From Sipunculus nudus (Eukaryota > Annelida > Sipuncula > Golfingiida > Sipunculidae), in the NCBI GenBank assembly GCA_026874595.1, contig CM049320.1, positions 12,580,488 to 12,644,487 of the forward strand: DNA of 64,000 nt, written 5' to 3'. Of the stretch, positions 49,052 to 60,422 are shown in pieces (position 1 is the first letter of the stretch; the number at the start of each line of letters is the position of its first letter). A model generated the notes under the pieces. The model did not search any database. It was not told where the DNA came from and worked only from the letters and a program-made list of their open reading frames with translations. The position numbers and the translations under genes are program-made.

Positions 49052-50345
49052 AGCTCAGCTGACTGTAAGTCATCTGAGCTATAGCGATCACCCTTTGTCC
49101 GTCGTCCGTCTGTCCGTCCGTCCGTCCGTTAACCTAGCACAAATCGTAACCGCTGGACCTAGAAACTTGTAACTTAACATTCTCAGAGGTCAATGAAAAA
49201 TCTCCCTGGAAACCAGAAATTAGATTTCTGTTATTCATTTCCTTCGAGCTATGGGGCCCCAAAGTACCCCCCCCCCCCCCCAGAATAGTCAAAAATTTCA
49301 TACAAAAACTTCAATATTTCATTAACTACATCACTGATGGTCATGATTTTTGGCATACATATTGATCATGAGATGTTTCATCAGTTTCTGCAGACTGGTG
49401 GCGCCACCTGTATTTTTCGATTTTTTTACGAATTGTTTTCTCTATTTTTGAGACCTTTAAAAATATGAACATCTGTTAACAGGGCACAAATCATAAAGAC
49501 TGGACGGAGAATCTTCATTCTTGACACAGTGAGAGACCTATGAAAAGTCTCCATGGAAACCAGAAATAAGGTCTCTGTATCTCAATAACTACAAAACTGA
49601 TGGTTATGATTTTTGGCATACATATTGATCATGACATGTTCCATCAGTTTCTGCAGACTGGGTGCGCCATCTCTATTTTTTTCAAATATTTACGATTTTT
49701 TTCTCTATTTTTTGAGACCTTTAAAGATGTTGTTATCTGTCAACAGGGTACAAATCTTAACAACTGGACCTAGATTCTTCATTCTTGTAATGCAAGGAGG
49801 CCCATGAAAAGTGTCTGTGGAAACCTGAAATAAGTTCTCTGTTCCCATATCCTTCAAGCTTTAGGAATAATGGAAAATTTGATACTAAAGCTGAAGTATC
49901 TGAACAACTAATGCAGAAATCACCATGATTCATTGCATGGATATTGATTATTGAGTGTTTCATCAGTTTCTGCAGACTGGTGGTGCAACCTATATTTTAT
50001 TCAATTTTTCGAATTTTTTTCTCTATTTTTGAGACCTTTAAGAATGCTGTCATCTGTTAACGTGGCACAAATTGTAACAACTGGACCTAGAATCTTCATT
50101 CTTGTCATGCAAGGAGACCCATGAAAAGTGTCTGTTGAATCCTGAAATTAGGTCTCTGTTACCCATATCCTTCAAGCTAAAGGACTCGGAAGTATCCCTC
50201 AGAATAATGGAAAATTTGATACAAAAGCTAAGTATCTAAACAACTAATGCAGAGATCACCATGATTCTTTGCATGGATATTGACCATGTGTTTTTTTTTT
50301 AGTTTCTGCAGACTGGTGGAGCCACCTGTATTTTTTTTAAAGTTT
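49052..50345 (+). repeat. Dispersed multi-unit repeat with terminal hairpin
   Basis: The left end forms a hairpin: TAGCTCAG (49052-49059) pairs with CTGAGCTA (49075-49082), with TGAC/GTCA continuing inside. A (TCCG)n tract follows at about 49098-49130. The body has four diverged subunits marked by TTTCTGCAGACTGG at about 49384, 49648, 49966 and 50303 (spacings 264, 318, 337). Each subunit is followed by CTCTATTTTTGAGACCTTTAA and a CTGTTAAC...GGCACAAAT segment. A TTAGCTCA...CTGAGCTA head followed by GTCCGTC words recalls a repeat widespread in bivalves. No transposase is present; the class is undetermined. Confidence 0.65.
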
Positions 50346-50438
50346 ACACATTTTTTTCTATTTTTGAGATAATTATAATTAAAAGAATGTACATATATAG
50401 TTCTGGACAGCGTTTCACAAGATAACTTGGGCTAGGTT

Positions 50439-50472
<34 letters not shown>

Positions 50473-53098
50473 CAGAACAAAAAAAAAACAATATCGTGCT
50501 ATATAGCGCTTATGCGATGGCATGAAAACACGCTTTAATGTGTAACTGACAATCTTCATAATAAAAACTATATGTGTGCATGTGCATGCGTGGGTGTGAA
50601 GAGAGATTTAATACAAAACCATGAAGACATTACGCCGTGCAATGCCCTGTACCAAGAAACCTTAGGATTATAAGCCCATTAAAGCTGACCACATGGAACA
50701 CATCTTGTAATTGGGGACTCCTTGTCCGGTCAGCGAAGTCATTCCGGGCCATTACCACGGATTCCTCATTAAACCCCTGACGACCCCTGCCCTCTTCTTA
50801 TACACAGCGTGGATGTGTACGGTACTTATTGATACACCAATTACATGGTTTCGCCGGGGGTCACCAGGTGCAAACGCAAATAGACGTCCAGTCCAGTTAT
50901 TATGATTAGGCCTTAGGCATCTGTTGGTGTTTTCATTGACATGAATCGCTCTGGATTATCAGCAAACCGTGGCGATGGCACCTAATTTTATGACACCCAG
51001 AAATTTTTAACCGAGCAGACGATGTTTTTATTTGCACCCGCTGACCTGGTCAAAAGCGCCCCAAATTAGACTTGCGCCACTTCTCACACCTGCTGGGAAA
51101 TATCAAGACGTCAACCAACGGTGCAGCATTCATTCAATACCTTCAGTCAAAAGTTACTAGTCGGCTGATGTATATATGTATGTATGTACATATTCCATAG
51201 TCAGTACTACACGACTCGGTCGGCCGGAGTTTTGGCACGTGCAAGGTCCGACCCCCCGCCATTTGTAATGAAAATACGACGACAAAAGAACGTTTACTCG
51301 AGGAGCTATTCGATTAAATATGCTCTGGTGTCAAACAATAAGGTGACCATCCGGCGTTCAGCATTTAGAGCAGAGGTCATCCCTGTTGTAACGTGTCATT
51401 TTGTAGCCAAAATTCTTACCAAGTAGTGTTTGTTCTGCCTCTATCGGTCAAATATGCTCGAATATTGATGTTTTTGTGCATTTTAGCCATTGTAATGGCT
51501 GGACAAACAGAAGGACCAAAACTCCATCTGTGCACGGAGCGAAACTGCTCCATGTGGGTAAACAAGACCTCCATTTGCTGCTAAAGTTCACGACTCGGCA
51601 AACCCTCGTCAAATTTCTAATCTGTTGCGCTAGGTCTTTACTCTAAACACCGTGTGAGCGTTCGTTTGGTGTCCGATCGTGCTGCCCCACAGCGTAGCTG
51701 GCTCTTTTCCCATCCTGTCGCATGAACGCTGTGAGAGAAATCAAAACACTCAAGACCCAGCAAACCGGCTGTTTTGACCAGTAGTGTCATCTTTGGACAT
51801 GGTACGAAGTAATTTATCGTGAAAACTGACCCCAGTCTATTCAATATATATTTGTTGGTTGGCTTTCGAGGTCCTGGGAGAGATTTCTTTTCAGTAACCA
51901 GACGACATGGGTCTCGACTTTTGGCAAGAGAGATCAAATTACACCCTTCGCAGGTGGTTGTCCGTATTTATGTTCTAAAATCACCAGAACCCGGGTGTCT
52001 TTTCATTACTTAGTGTATCATATTACAACATGTTCACCAGTTGAAAATGCCTGGAAATTTAACGAGATTTTTATAGACGTCTTGATGTATAGATACAGGT
52101 GATGTCTATTTTTATTTTAATTATTCGATAATTCATCCTTGTGGTGAAATTATTTAATAAATCCACATTTTTCCGGGTTGTGGCCTTGCGTAGATTCGTT
52201 TCCAAATCATGGAAAAAACAACAGGAAATTTTATTGATACTTTAAACATGTGGCTTGGATTAAACATTTTATGCACAAATTGACAAACTACAGCAAGTCT
52301 TTATAGAGAAAGTTAAAACAAAATGTGTATTTTGGCTGCCTTATATAAATTGTAAAATATAATGCAAGGTGTAACATGTAAATGTAACTTGAATATGAGG
52401 AAAATTTAGTCATAAATTTCGTTAGTTACAGATGGAGGAATATTTCTACATAAAGAGTAGTTCCAAATATTAAAGAAAAATGCATGGAAGTGTTGTATAC
52501 AATGTATAGTGATGATAGTAGGTATTTCAGTTATTTAGACTTTTTCATTTCCTACTTAATTATACGAAATATCCGTTTTTGTATTTTTAACAAAGTACAC
52601 CTTTTATAATTCTGATATAAATGATATGAATGTGCCATGTGATATATACAAAGAAGTATATATAAACTCACATTATTTTAAATTTTAACATTATATAATG
52701 CTTAATTATATAATATTGGTAATTCCTAATTATCAATTGAATTTCTGAACAAATAAATGCCCAAGTGGTGATTTTATTCAGGTAACTTTTTTGTCTCACA
52801 CAAATCTGTGACTATTTTCTTGTCCCATTTGGTTACAATTTTTTTTACAATTTTTCTCCCAACAAAATGTACGACTTTTCTGTAATGCTTTTCTTGCTGT
52901 GAGTATACCTATAATCCAACCAATTTCCCGGAGAAGAACCTATTTTTCCAAGGATTAGGTGTCATGGCTGATTCTTTTCGTGTTTTAACTCTTAAATAAA
53001 TCTGCTATACACACTTTAAACTAAAGCTTGCGGTTTATAATTAACTTGATTCTGTAAGCCACCTTTCATTAAACAAAGCCAATTTGGCCCACGCAGTC
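50346..53098. other. Noncoding sequence, no gene recognised
   Basis: A (TA)n-(TG)n compound microsatellite lies at 50438-50472. 50620-51100 and 51200-51960 are CpG-rich and more complex but carry only short unrecognised frames. 52020-53040 is AT-rich. No splice-flanked coding segment stands out. Confidence 0.45.
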
Positions 53099-53104
53099 AT
53101 GAAC
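53099..53104. repeat. Target-site duplication, left copy
   Basis: ATGAAC abuts the left LTR and matches ATGAAC at 56572-56577 after the right LTR. Because the LTR ends in A, the duplication could be read as 5 bp (TGAAC), the usual length for Ty3-type integration, or 6 bp. Confidence 0.85.
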
Positions 53105-53956
53105 TATGTTACAGAGTACACACTTATACATATGTCTAGGCGTACACTGATGTCCAGCCGTTAACTATTAGTTCTGGTCTCTCCGGTCTGATTGCGTAAG
53201 GGGCCACCCAGCCCAGCGTCTGCGCGATGAGGCTGATGGCGTCCCCTCGACCCCTGCTCAAGATCCCATATGGATATATATATATAGAGAGATAGAGTGT
53301 TTTCTGTTAAATTATATTTTTCATTAGCAACCAAGTCCTTATTTATATTTCTTAGAATAATAGAGTATCAGGTGGGCCTCTTTGTTCTCTGTATGTACAT
53401 ATATGCCATGATACCTTACTTTATTTAATTTTCCAGTTATTAATCATTTCTCAGTTGATAAATTAAGATCCACTTAGTATAATCTAAGTTTATTTCACAT
53501 TACAAGTTAATTATAATTCGTGAATACGTCACAATTAGTATTACTGATAAAGTGTTGTGTGAGCTTTCTAGCAAGGTATTATTTATTGTTGAGCTTATAA
53601 TAGTCTTTGCTTAATAGGCATTTTAAGAGCAGACAGGAAACACACATTTACTCTGAAGTGGACAGATAACGATACCAGCATCAGCCTTGTAGCCCTTGTT
53701 TCGTTAAGGTCCTCACTCACGCCTCTAGAACGTATAAGTATACTGGGATGGCATTGAAAAAGGGTCGGTGTCAAGTGTTATCAAGTCGGAGGTGTCAAGT
53801 CTCGGGTCTCCACTAGCCTGCTGTTTCAATATATTTTTAATGTATGTGCATGGTGCAAACCTGTACGACTTTGATATATATTGATTAAACATCGTCTTAA
53901 CGTCTGCCTTGAGTTCGAGTTTGACGAGAGAACCTGCGAGTCGGCAACCCCTGACA
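53105..53956 (+). repeat. 5' LTR
   Basis: 852 bp, beginning TATGTTACAGAG and ending CCCCTGACA. If trimmed to canonical TG..CA it would start at 53107, but the flanking duplication supports the start at 53105. TATAAG at about 53733 is a plausible promoter box. ATTAAA at 53884-53889 is a polyadenylation-signal variant about 70 bp from the 3' end. A GATATATATATATAGAGAG stretch lies near 53274. Confidence 0.95.
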
Positions 53957-53959
53957 AAT

Positions 53960-53978
53960 TGGTGTCAGAAGTGGGATT
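53960..53978 (+). other. Primer-binding site, tRNA-Leu type
   Basis: TGGTGTCAGAAGTGGGATT begins three bases after the LTR. It is complementary to the CCA-bearing 3' end of animal leucine tRNAs (TGG, then TGTCAG-x-AGTGGGATT), as I recall that family. Primer use by reverse transcriptase starts minus-strand synthesis here. Confidence 0.85.
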
Positions 53979-55708
53979 TCAGAAGTTCGCCGCTTCACGG
54001 ACCTATGCCACGGAACGAATCAAATCAAAAGGTTCAGGTTAGTGAACTTATCACTCGAATGTGCTTCCTATGTTCAGAAGAGAGGAGAGGAGTTTCAGGA
54101 AGTTCACCACTTACTGGACACTATCAAAACCATACGGGGAAGTTAATCAAATGAAAATGAAGACAAAAGGTGCAAGTAGATTCGCGGCTCAGTTTGAATG
54201 GAAAACGAGAAAGGACATGGAAGCAAAATGGACGTTTTTATATATCAAGGCAACCAGTCTTGCAATCATGGCTTATAATATTATGTTTAACTTCATGAGA
54301 CATTAATATTACCTCTGTGATCGACAACCAAAAAAAAAAAACCCGCAACATCGGACTGAGATAATTAATGTACTATCGACAAAATGGAAGATTCGATGTG
54401 CTTTCAATCCTTGATGAATCGGGAAAGACAAACTTTAAAGCACTGCCATCCAGCTGTAGAGACAGGAAACTTAACACCATGGGGCCATGCAGAAGGTATC
54501 AAGACCATGCCGGTTTTTGCAGAAGATCCAAGGTTTCAGTGGTGAGATCATCGACATGGACATAATTTAATTTGTGGACTTGTTGTGGGCTATGGACGGC
54601 CAGGTATATTTTGTTTTGTGTTTTGTGGATATGTAGCGGCATGGGGCAACATTGTACAGATAGATGCCAGTGATGGATCAATTGTATATGTTGGGACGCC
54701 ATGTTTGCTCTGCCTTGGGCAGGTATGTTTTGTGCTTCGTGTTTTTTCCCCCTGAATGACCATGTCGATATCTTTATTTCCTACTCTCGTTGCAAGGCAA
54801 GTGTAAGTAGGTTACTTCATTTGTGATTCAGCATTGATTATGCACGTCGAACTGAATATTTATCTATCTTTTGTTGTTTATCAAAGTTTTAAGCTTAATA
54901 ATTTAAGTCGGGTTTTGTTAAATTTCGTTGTTTCTGGTATACTTTTAAGATATATAATGGATATATAGTTGGTTGTATAGACTTTTATCGTTATGATAAA
55001 CTTGAATGGTTTATTGGTTTTGAGCATATTAACAGTTCTTGTGAAAAAGAGGGCCTATATGAACCTGGTTGGTCAGTATAAACAGTTGTGATGGATAGGA
55101 TATATTTAATGGATATAGGTTGAACTGTGCATTTGATAGGCGTTTTGGAATGAAGGTTACTATGTTGTCTTCAGAGTTTGATGTTAGATGTAATTCAGTT
55201 GTAATCTTTAGTGCTTGCAGGAGGCTAGGATTATCCACAGCTGTTTCGCTAGATCAGACTTCAGACACACGACTATATTGCTTGTATAGGGTGCCTCTGT
55301 ATATTTTGATTGTTTGATTTTATGTTAAGACAGGTTAACAATATTTCACATTTCAAAGATTCTAAAGTTTTAATATAGAGTACTGAATAATTTACAGTAT
55401 AGTACCCAGTCAGGACATATATTAATGCTAAAGGGCTAAATATTTGCTGATAAGGTGATATTTGTATTTATAAGCTATGTCAATTTTAGATATGGATATT
55501 TTGTGCATGCTTCCTGCTTTTCCAGGGATAATTTCTATCCTATGTAATGGGCTTTTAGTTTCACTGTGGTTGTGCTTAATTCTACATTTAAGTTATTCAG
55601 ATAATTTATTTATAAATGATCCGATGTCCCATGAAGATAGAACAGGTGTTTCTAATACACCTAAGCTGACTAGTATTTTTGATTAGTGTGCCGAGGACGG
55701 TCACACTT
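53979..55708 (+). other. Internal region of LTR element, no gag-pol recognised
   Basis: Short overlapping frames (53909-54154, 54061-54306, 54368-54565, 55120-55317) have no retroviral-type domain. Lys/Arg-rich pieces near 54000-54300 could be decayed gag, but no CCHC knuckle was seen. A run of about 14 A lies near 54330. The block is probably mostly non-coding filler or a captured sequence. Confidence 0.6.
55477..55686 (+). CDS. Small ORF with one hydrophobic segment in LTR element
   Basis: The frame codes for 69 residues and ends 22 bp before the polypurine tract. Residues ~9-38 are hydrophobic (for example ISILCNGLLVSLWLCLILHL), long enough to span a membrane. The C-terminal third is polar with acidic residues. 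There is no recognised family. It may be a remnant of a longer element gene, a captured fragment, or a chance frame in T-rich DNA. The position just before the 3' LTR is what makes it notable. Confidence 0.2.
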   Translation: MSILDMDILCMLPAFPGIISILCNGLLVSLWLCLILHLSYSDNLFINDPMSHEDRTGVSNTPKLTSIFD

Positions 55709-55719
55709 AAGGGGTTAGG
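55709..55719 (+). other. Polypurine tract of LTR element
   Basis: AAGGGGTTAGG abuts the 3' LTR. It is interrupted by two T, but position and purine content fit plus-strand priming. Confidence 0.7.
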
Positions 55720-56571
55720 TATGTTACAGAGTACACACTTATACATATGTCTAGGCGTACACTGATGTCCAGCCGTTAACTATTAGTTCTGGTCTCTCCG
55801 GTCTGATTGCGTAAGGGGCCACCCAGCCCAGCGTCTGCGCGATGAGGCTGATGGCGTCCCCTCGACCCCTGCTCAAGATCCCATATGGATATATATATAT
55901 AGAGAGATAGAGTGTTTTCTGTTAAATTATATTTTTCATTAGCAACCAAGTCCTTATTTATATTTCTTAGAATAATAGAGTATCAGGTGGGCCTCTTTGT
56001 TCTCTGTATGTACATATATGCCATGATACCTTACTTTATTTAATTTTCCAGTTATTAATCATTTCTCAGTTGATAAATTAAGATCCACTTAGTATAATCT
56101 AAGTTTATTTCACATTACAAGTTAATTATAATTCGTGAATACGTCACAATTAGTATTACTGATAAAGTGTTGTGTGAGCTTTCTAGCAAGGTATTATTTA
56201 TTGTTGAGCTTATAATAGTCTTTGCTTAATAGGCATTTTAAGAGCAGACAGGAAACACACATTTACTCTGAAGTGGACAGATAACGATACCAGCATCAGC
56301 CTTGTAGCCCTTGTTTCGTTAAGGTCCTCACTCACGCCTCTAGAACGTATAAGTATACTGGGATGGCATTGAAAAAGGGTCGGTGTCAAGTGTTATCAAG
56401 TCGGAGGTGTCAAGTCTCGGGTCTCCACTAGCTTGCTGTTTCAATATATTTTTAATGTATGTGCATGGTGCAAACCTGTACGACTTTGATATATATTGAT
56501 TAAACATCGTCTTAACGTCTGCCTTGAGTTCGAGTTTGACGAGAGAACCTGCGAGTCGGCAACCCCTGACA
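55720..56571 (+). repeat. 3' LTR
   Basis: 852 bp, identical in length to the 5' LTR with a single C-to-T difference noticed by eye. It ends in CCCCTGACA directly before the right target duplication. Confidence 0.95.
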
Positions 56572-56577
56572 ATGAAC
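56572..56577. repeat. Target-site duplication, right copy
   Basis: ATGAAC, matching 53099-53104. Confidence 0.85.
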
Positions 56578-58418
56578 AAATCAATGCAAACCATTATCTG
56601 TTTCTAATAAAATATTCACTCTGGTAGACAAACGGTTCTTTGTATATTGTATCGGAACAAAAGCAATGGCTTTAATATTTTAATTAAACTACTTCCCAGA
56701 ACGTTTGAAATCAAAGTATCAACAACCAGCCTTGGTAAAGGGATTAACTTTCAAGCTAGTCCCCGGGGCTGTTACGTCATCGTTACCGCAACAGTTCCTA
56801 AAAATAAACCCCCTTTACCACAGCGATGATTGTTTGGCACGTGATCACTCGCTTGTTCACGCCTGTTGCGTCATTTCCGGATTGATTTGTTATACACTGT
56901 CTGTGGTGTATAATGCTTGTGGGAGGAAACAGATCCTGTTCGCATGCTCTCTTTCACCAGTCACCAAGCGTGCACGCGCGCGTCGCATAGTGGAGCCTGC
57001 GTTATGGTAATTAGCATGCATTGCTCCCATGAGGCACATAATGCTGTTTATTAATGAGCGTGTATCGTGAAGCTGTGCTAAACTAATTACGCATATTTAA
57101 TTAAAAGCATAAAGTAAAATAGGATCACGCAAACTTGATTTCCATCAATTTTTAAAACCTAAAATAAATCCAGGTAGGCTTGTGTTTAAATAGCAATCTA
57201 ATGCGGGAATAATGCATCCGTAACAGAGAGACTGGCCGCTCACATAAGAAAGTATATCCATGTAGCGAAACTGGATATTGCAAACTGATTTAACTTAACA
57301 TACACTTACATTATAAATTATATGCGTGACCTATGTATGATTTATTGATAGATAAAGTGTTCATTAATCAATATATTCGAAAGTAATAAAGGGGCAGGAG
57401 CTTATCAAAGTGCCTCGAATGCAAGAATGTTTTCTAAATATACCATGAATATGAAAGAAAAGTCTCCTTCTCTCTCTCAAAATTAAAAAGAAATACAGCC
57501 TCATGGCTTCTGGGGTAAAGCTCCCACATTCTCGCTTGCTTTGCGAACCAATACTGGCGTTCACTTCTCTCAGTAAGAAAATAAACTATTAAGGATTGTG
57601 TAACTCGTTTTTCAGTCACGTATCTGAAGCGGAGGCTTCCCGGCAGACCCCTCAGATGGATGAATGGAAATTAGGCTCCTAAATAGACTGAACCCTCCTC
57701 ACAAAACCTGTCACGTACGAGACACTCCACAGCAAGGCCAAATCAGGTTTACTGTTAACAAGCAGTATATATTAGAAGTAAATATTCAGTACCTTTCCTA
57801 GTCAAATGTAAAAAGACATAATTATTAGCGACTCGAGTGAAAGAACCAGGACGATAGGAACAAATTTGTCTGGCCGACTTCCGTGGGCAGAAGTTCAATA
57901 TGGCTGCTTGTCTCGGTTACTCGAGGCGATCGCCCCTTGATTTCCTAGGAGAGCAGCATTGATTCGGTAATTGCTGCTTACATATGACCAAGGAATACAT
58001 CTTCGTCCTATGCATTACAGATCTGAGCTCGGTGTTCGCTTTATGCATCCGTCCAGAAGCGGATCCGTTTTTTTCTCTGTCATTTTTTTAAAGGGGTTTA
58101 GACCAAATTTACAGTCTCGACCCCCCCCCCCCCCCGCCCATATCTGACCCGGGGATCTTTTCAGGTTTTATACGAGTACTCCTGGGTTGCCCCCCCCCCT
58201 CCTCTTTCCTAAATCCTGGATACCTCTTATTCAAGCTCGTTTTACGTCCACATGTTTGTTAAGGGAGTGCATGTATTCATGTAAACGCATATTTCTGAAC
58301 ATAAGTAGGGTAGAATTACTGAAGGGGATAGAGGACCGACAGACGGATAGGGTCTTTATGTTAAGATAAAAATAAACTTCTTCGGAGCTCATTTACAAAT
58401 TTGACGATGCATTTTTCA

Positions 58419-58423
<5 letters not shown>
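56578..58423. other. CpG-rich intergenic-looking sequence
   Basis: 56740-57020 contains TTACGTCA, GCACGTGATC, TTGCGTCATTTCC and a CGTGCACGCGCGCG stretch, a cluster of bZIP-, E-box- and CpG-type words that could be regulatory. 57600-58030 is similarly complex. No coding segment is recognised. Short frames at 56647, 56705, 57364 and 57434 lack domains. Confidence 0.4.
58053..58228. mobile_element. Probable decayed copy of the Harbinger-like MITE family
   Basis: CCAGAAGCGGATCC at 58053-58066 matches the terminal repeat seen at 17681-17874 (right end, reverse complement). CCTGGATACCTCTT at 58215-58228 is a diverged partner end. The interior has two C runs, as the other copy has a G run. No target duplication was recovered. 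Confidence 0.4.

Positions 58424-58468
<45 letters not shown>
58424..58468. repeat. (TA)n microsatellite
   Basis: About 45 bp of alternating TA. Confidence 0.97.
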
Positions 58469-58470
<2 letters not shown>

Positions 58471-59479
58471 AAATCGTAGGATAGGCTATATTTTATCCTT
58501 GTATAATTGTTAACTGCACCACAACACAACCGCGTGTTAAAGAGTCACGATAGTGACCTGATGGGATGGCGTCTCATTTTGCGTCTTCTTATACTTTTAT
58601 CTTGGTTACTGTCATGAGGAATTTGACAAAACACTGAAAATCTAGTATGCTAAACTTTATTGTTGAGGATGGGCAACCATGAATATGCATAAAACAGAAC
58701 AATGCAACGCGTTAACGGGCACAACCAGGGGCGTTCAAGTTTGGTTTTCATTTTTTTTAATGGGTTTCAGCAAATTTCATGGTGTATTTTGGGTCGACTT
58801 GAACGTTTGTTTGGAACGATGTTGGTATTAAGAGACATTTTCTGTTGGGGGGCTTGATCTGGATCTCACGGACTGGAGAGTCTCTACACAAGAAAATCAC
58901 CGCCACATCTACTGTATAGGCCTACAGTCACCCTCCTTCTGTAGCAAATGCTGGCGATCGACATGCCTGGGATTTCTGGCTGACCTCAGCCATGCTGCTT
59001 GAGCCGTTGCATGTTTCATTTAAACAAATCGTCTGTGTCGTCTAATCGACTGTCGCAACAGGTGCCCCGACGCTTCATAAAAAATGTCCCTCACGCCAGA
59101 GTTGTCACGCAAAGAAGGCCCCCTTTGAAACAGTACCTTAGCGACACCATGCGGTAATGATTGAACTACAAACATTTGGCGGCTAACTGGCGTTTTTTTT
59201 GTAATGAACACCGCCATCGCGTTATATCTTAAAATTAGCTTATAATCATCGCGGCTTGCCACTTCCGTTCAGCTGTACATGGGGCGTCTGTCGTCTTTCA
59301 GTGGCGATAGTCGTATGATTTATTCAGTTTCAAGGGATTCCTCCACTATACCCAACCTATATAGTCCTTCCGTTGCCGTATTTGTTTGCCTACCGTATAA
59401 TTATGCTTATAATAATTATATTTATAATAATACCCCCCCCCACTTCTTTCACTCACTTACTCATACACATGTATATAAG
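58469..59479. other. Noncoding sequence, no gene recognised
   Basis: Short frames on both strands (59020-59262, 59279-59731) have no domain, and the latter runs through poly-G and (TA)n tracts. 58850-59280 is CpG-rich and complex. Confidence 0.45.
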
Positions 59480-59487
59480 CGTGTATA

Positions 59488-59653
59488 CAGTAGCGTCAAT
59501 TTATCTTCAAAGGTGGGGGGGGGGGGGGGAGGGGATGATTCGCAGGGTGGGGAGCTGACTCGCAATGGTGGTGGGGGGGGGGGGGGGATGACAGGCGCCG
59601 TTGAGGGTAGTCAAAATTGGGATAAAACAAACATGTTTATTCACACATATATA

Positions 59654-59717
<64 letters not shown>

Positions 59718-59982
59718 TATTGTCCGTGTGACATATCAAATGTATATCAATTAAGTATAAGGTTTTAAAAAATAAGATATATATTAATTCTAAACCATTT
59801 TAGATATTAATATTTCATAGTAAACTTATAAATGGAACCAAATCTATAATTCTATTTATTTATATATTTTATTTGAAATATATAAATATTATTCTCTGAA
59901 AAGGGGGGGGATGATTACATTGACCAAAAGTGGGGGGGGGATATATACCCCCCCACCCCCACCCCCTTTATTGACGCCCCTG
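59488..59982. mobile_element. Candidate hAT-like MITE, interrupted by (TA)n
   Basis: The left end CAGTAGCGTCAA and the reverse complement of the right end, CAGGGGCGTCAA, form an imperfect inverted terminus in which only the two bases after CAG differ. Poly-G/poly-C runs lie symmetrically inside. Flanks CGTGTATA (59480-59487) and CGTGTGAA (59983-59990) could be a degraded 8-bp target duplication, as hAT elements make. A (TA)n tract at 59647-59712 sits within. Confidence 0.45.
59647..59712. repeat. (TA)n microsatellite
   Basis: About 65 bp of alternating TA with one phase slip near 59661. Confidence 0.97.
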
Positions 59983-60003
59983 CGTGTGAATGTATATAAT
60001 TAA

Positions 60004-60005
<2 letters not shown>

Positions 60006-60057
<52 letters not shown>

Positions 60058-60060
60058 TAT
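60006..60060. repeat. (TA)n-(CA)n microsatellite
   Basis: Alternating AT followed by ACACACACAT. Confidence 0.96.
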
Positions 60061-60356
60061 AATAAAAAGCCTGAGGGCTAATGGATGAGAGTGGGACAGA
60101 CATCTCGACTTTCGTCCCCGCAGATTCGAGCGCCGCTTATTTCCCCGGGGACAGGCATCGTCGTTGTTAAATAGACCACACCATGCTCTCTGACACAATC
60201 CCGGCCAGCTCTCCGACACTTTTGGCGGGTAACCTTTTCCTCGAAGCAGCGATCATATATTTATTGATATGAGCGGCCAGTTTACATCGTCTGCTGTAGC
60301 AGCCAAAGTGTAAATTGTCGTCTGAGGTGTATGCATAATGTTATTCCGTTCTTAAG

Positions 60357-60357
<1 letters not shown>

Positions 60358-60420
<63 letters not shown>
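60358..60420. repeat. (TA)n microsatellite
   Basis: About 63 bp of alternating TA. Confidence 0.97.

Positions 60421-60422
<2 letters not shown>

Larger units (their letters stand above)
53105..56571 (+). mobile_element. Complete non-autonomous Ty3-type LTR retrotransposon
   Basis: The 3467-bp element has two 852-bp LTRs, a tRNA-Leu-type primer-binding site and a polypurine tract, and is bounded by a target duplication. The internal region (53957-55719, 1763 bp) is far shorter than a gag-pol, and I recognise no protease, reverse transcriptase, RNase H or integrase motif in it. It must therefore depend on proteins of a related autonomous element. The LTRs differ at a single noticed position (AGCCTGC at about 53817 versus AGCTTGC), so insertion is very recent on the genome's scale. 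The primer site and termini suggest a Ty3/Gypsy relative; no coding evidence confirms the clade. Confidence 0.93.

Noticed and set aside
54499..54702. Possible reverse-transcriptase remnant inside the LTR element
   Set aside because: No YXDD-like or other catalytic motif is visible in any frame; the internal region appears to lack pol.
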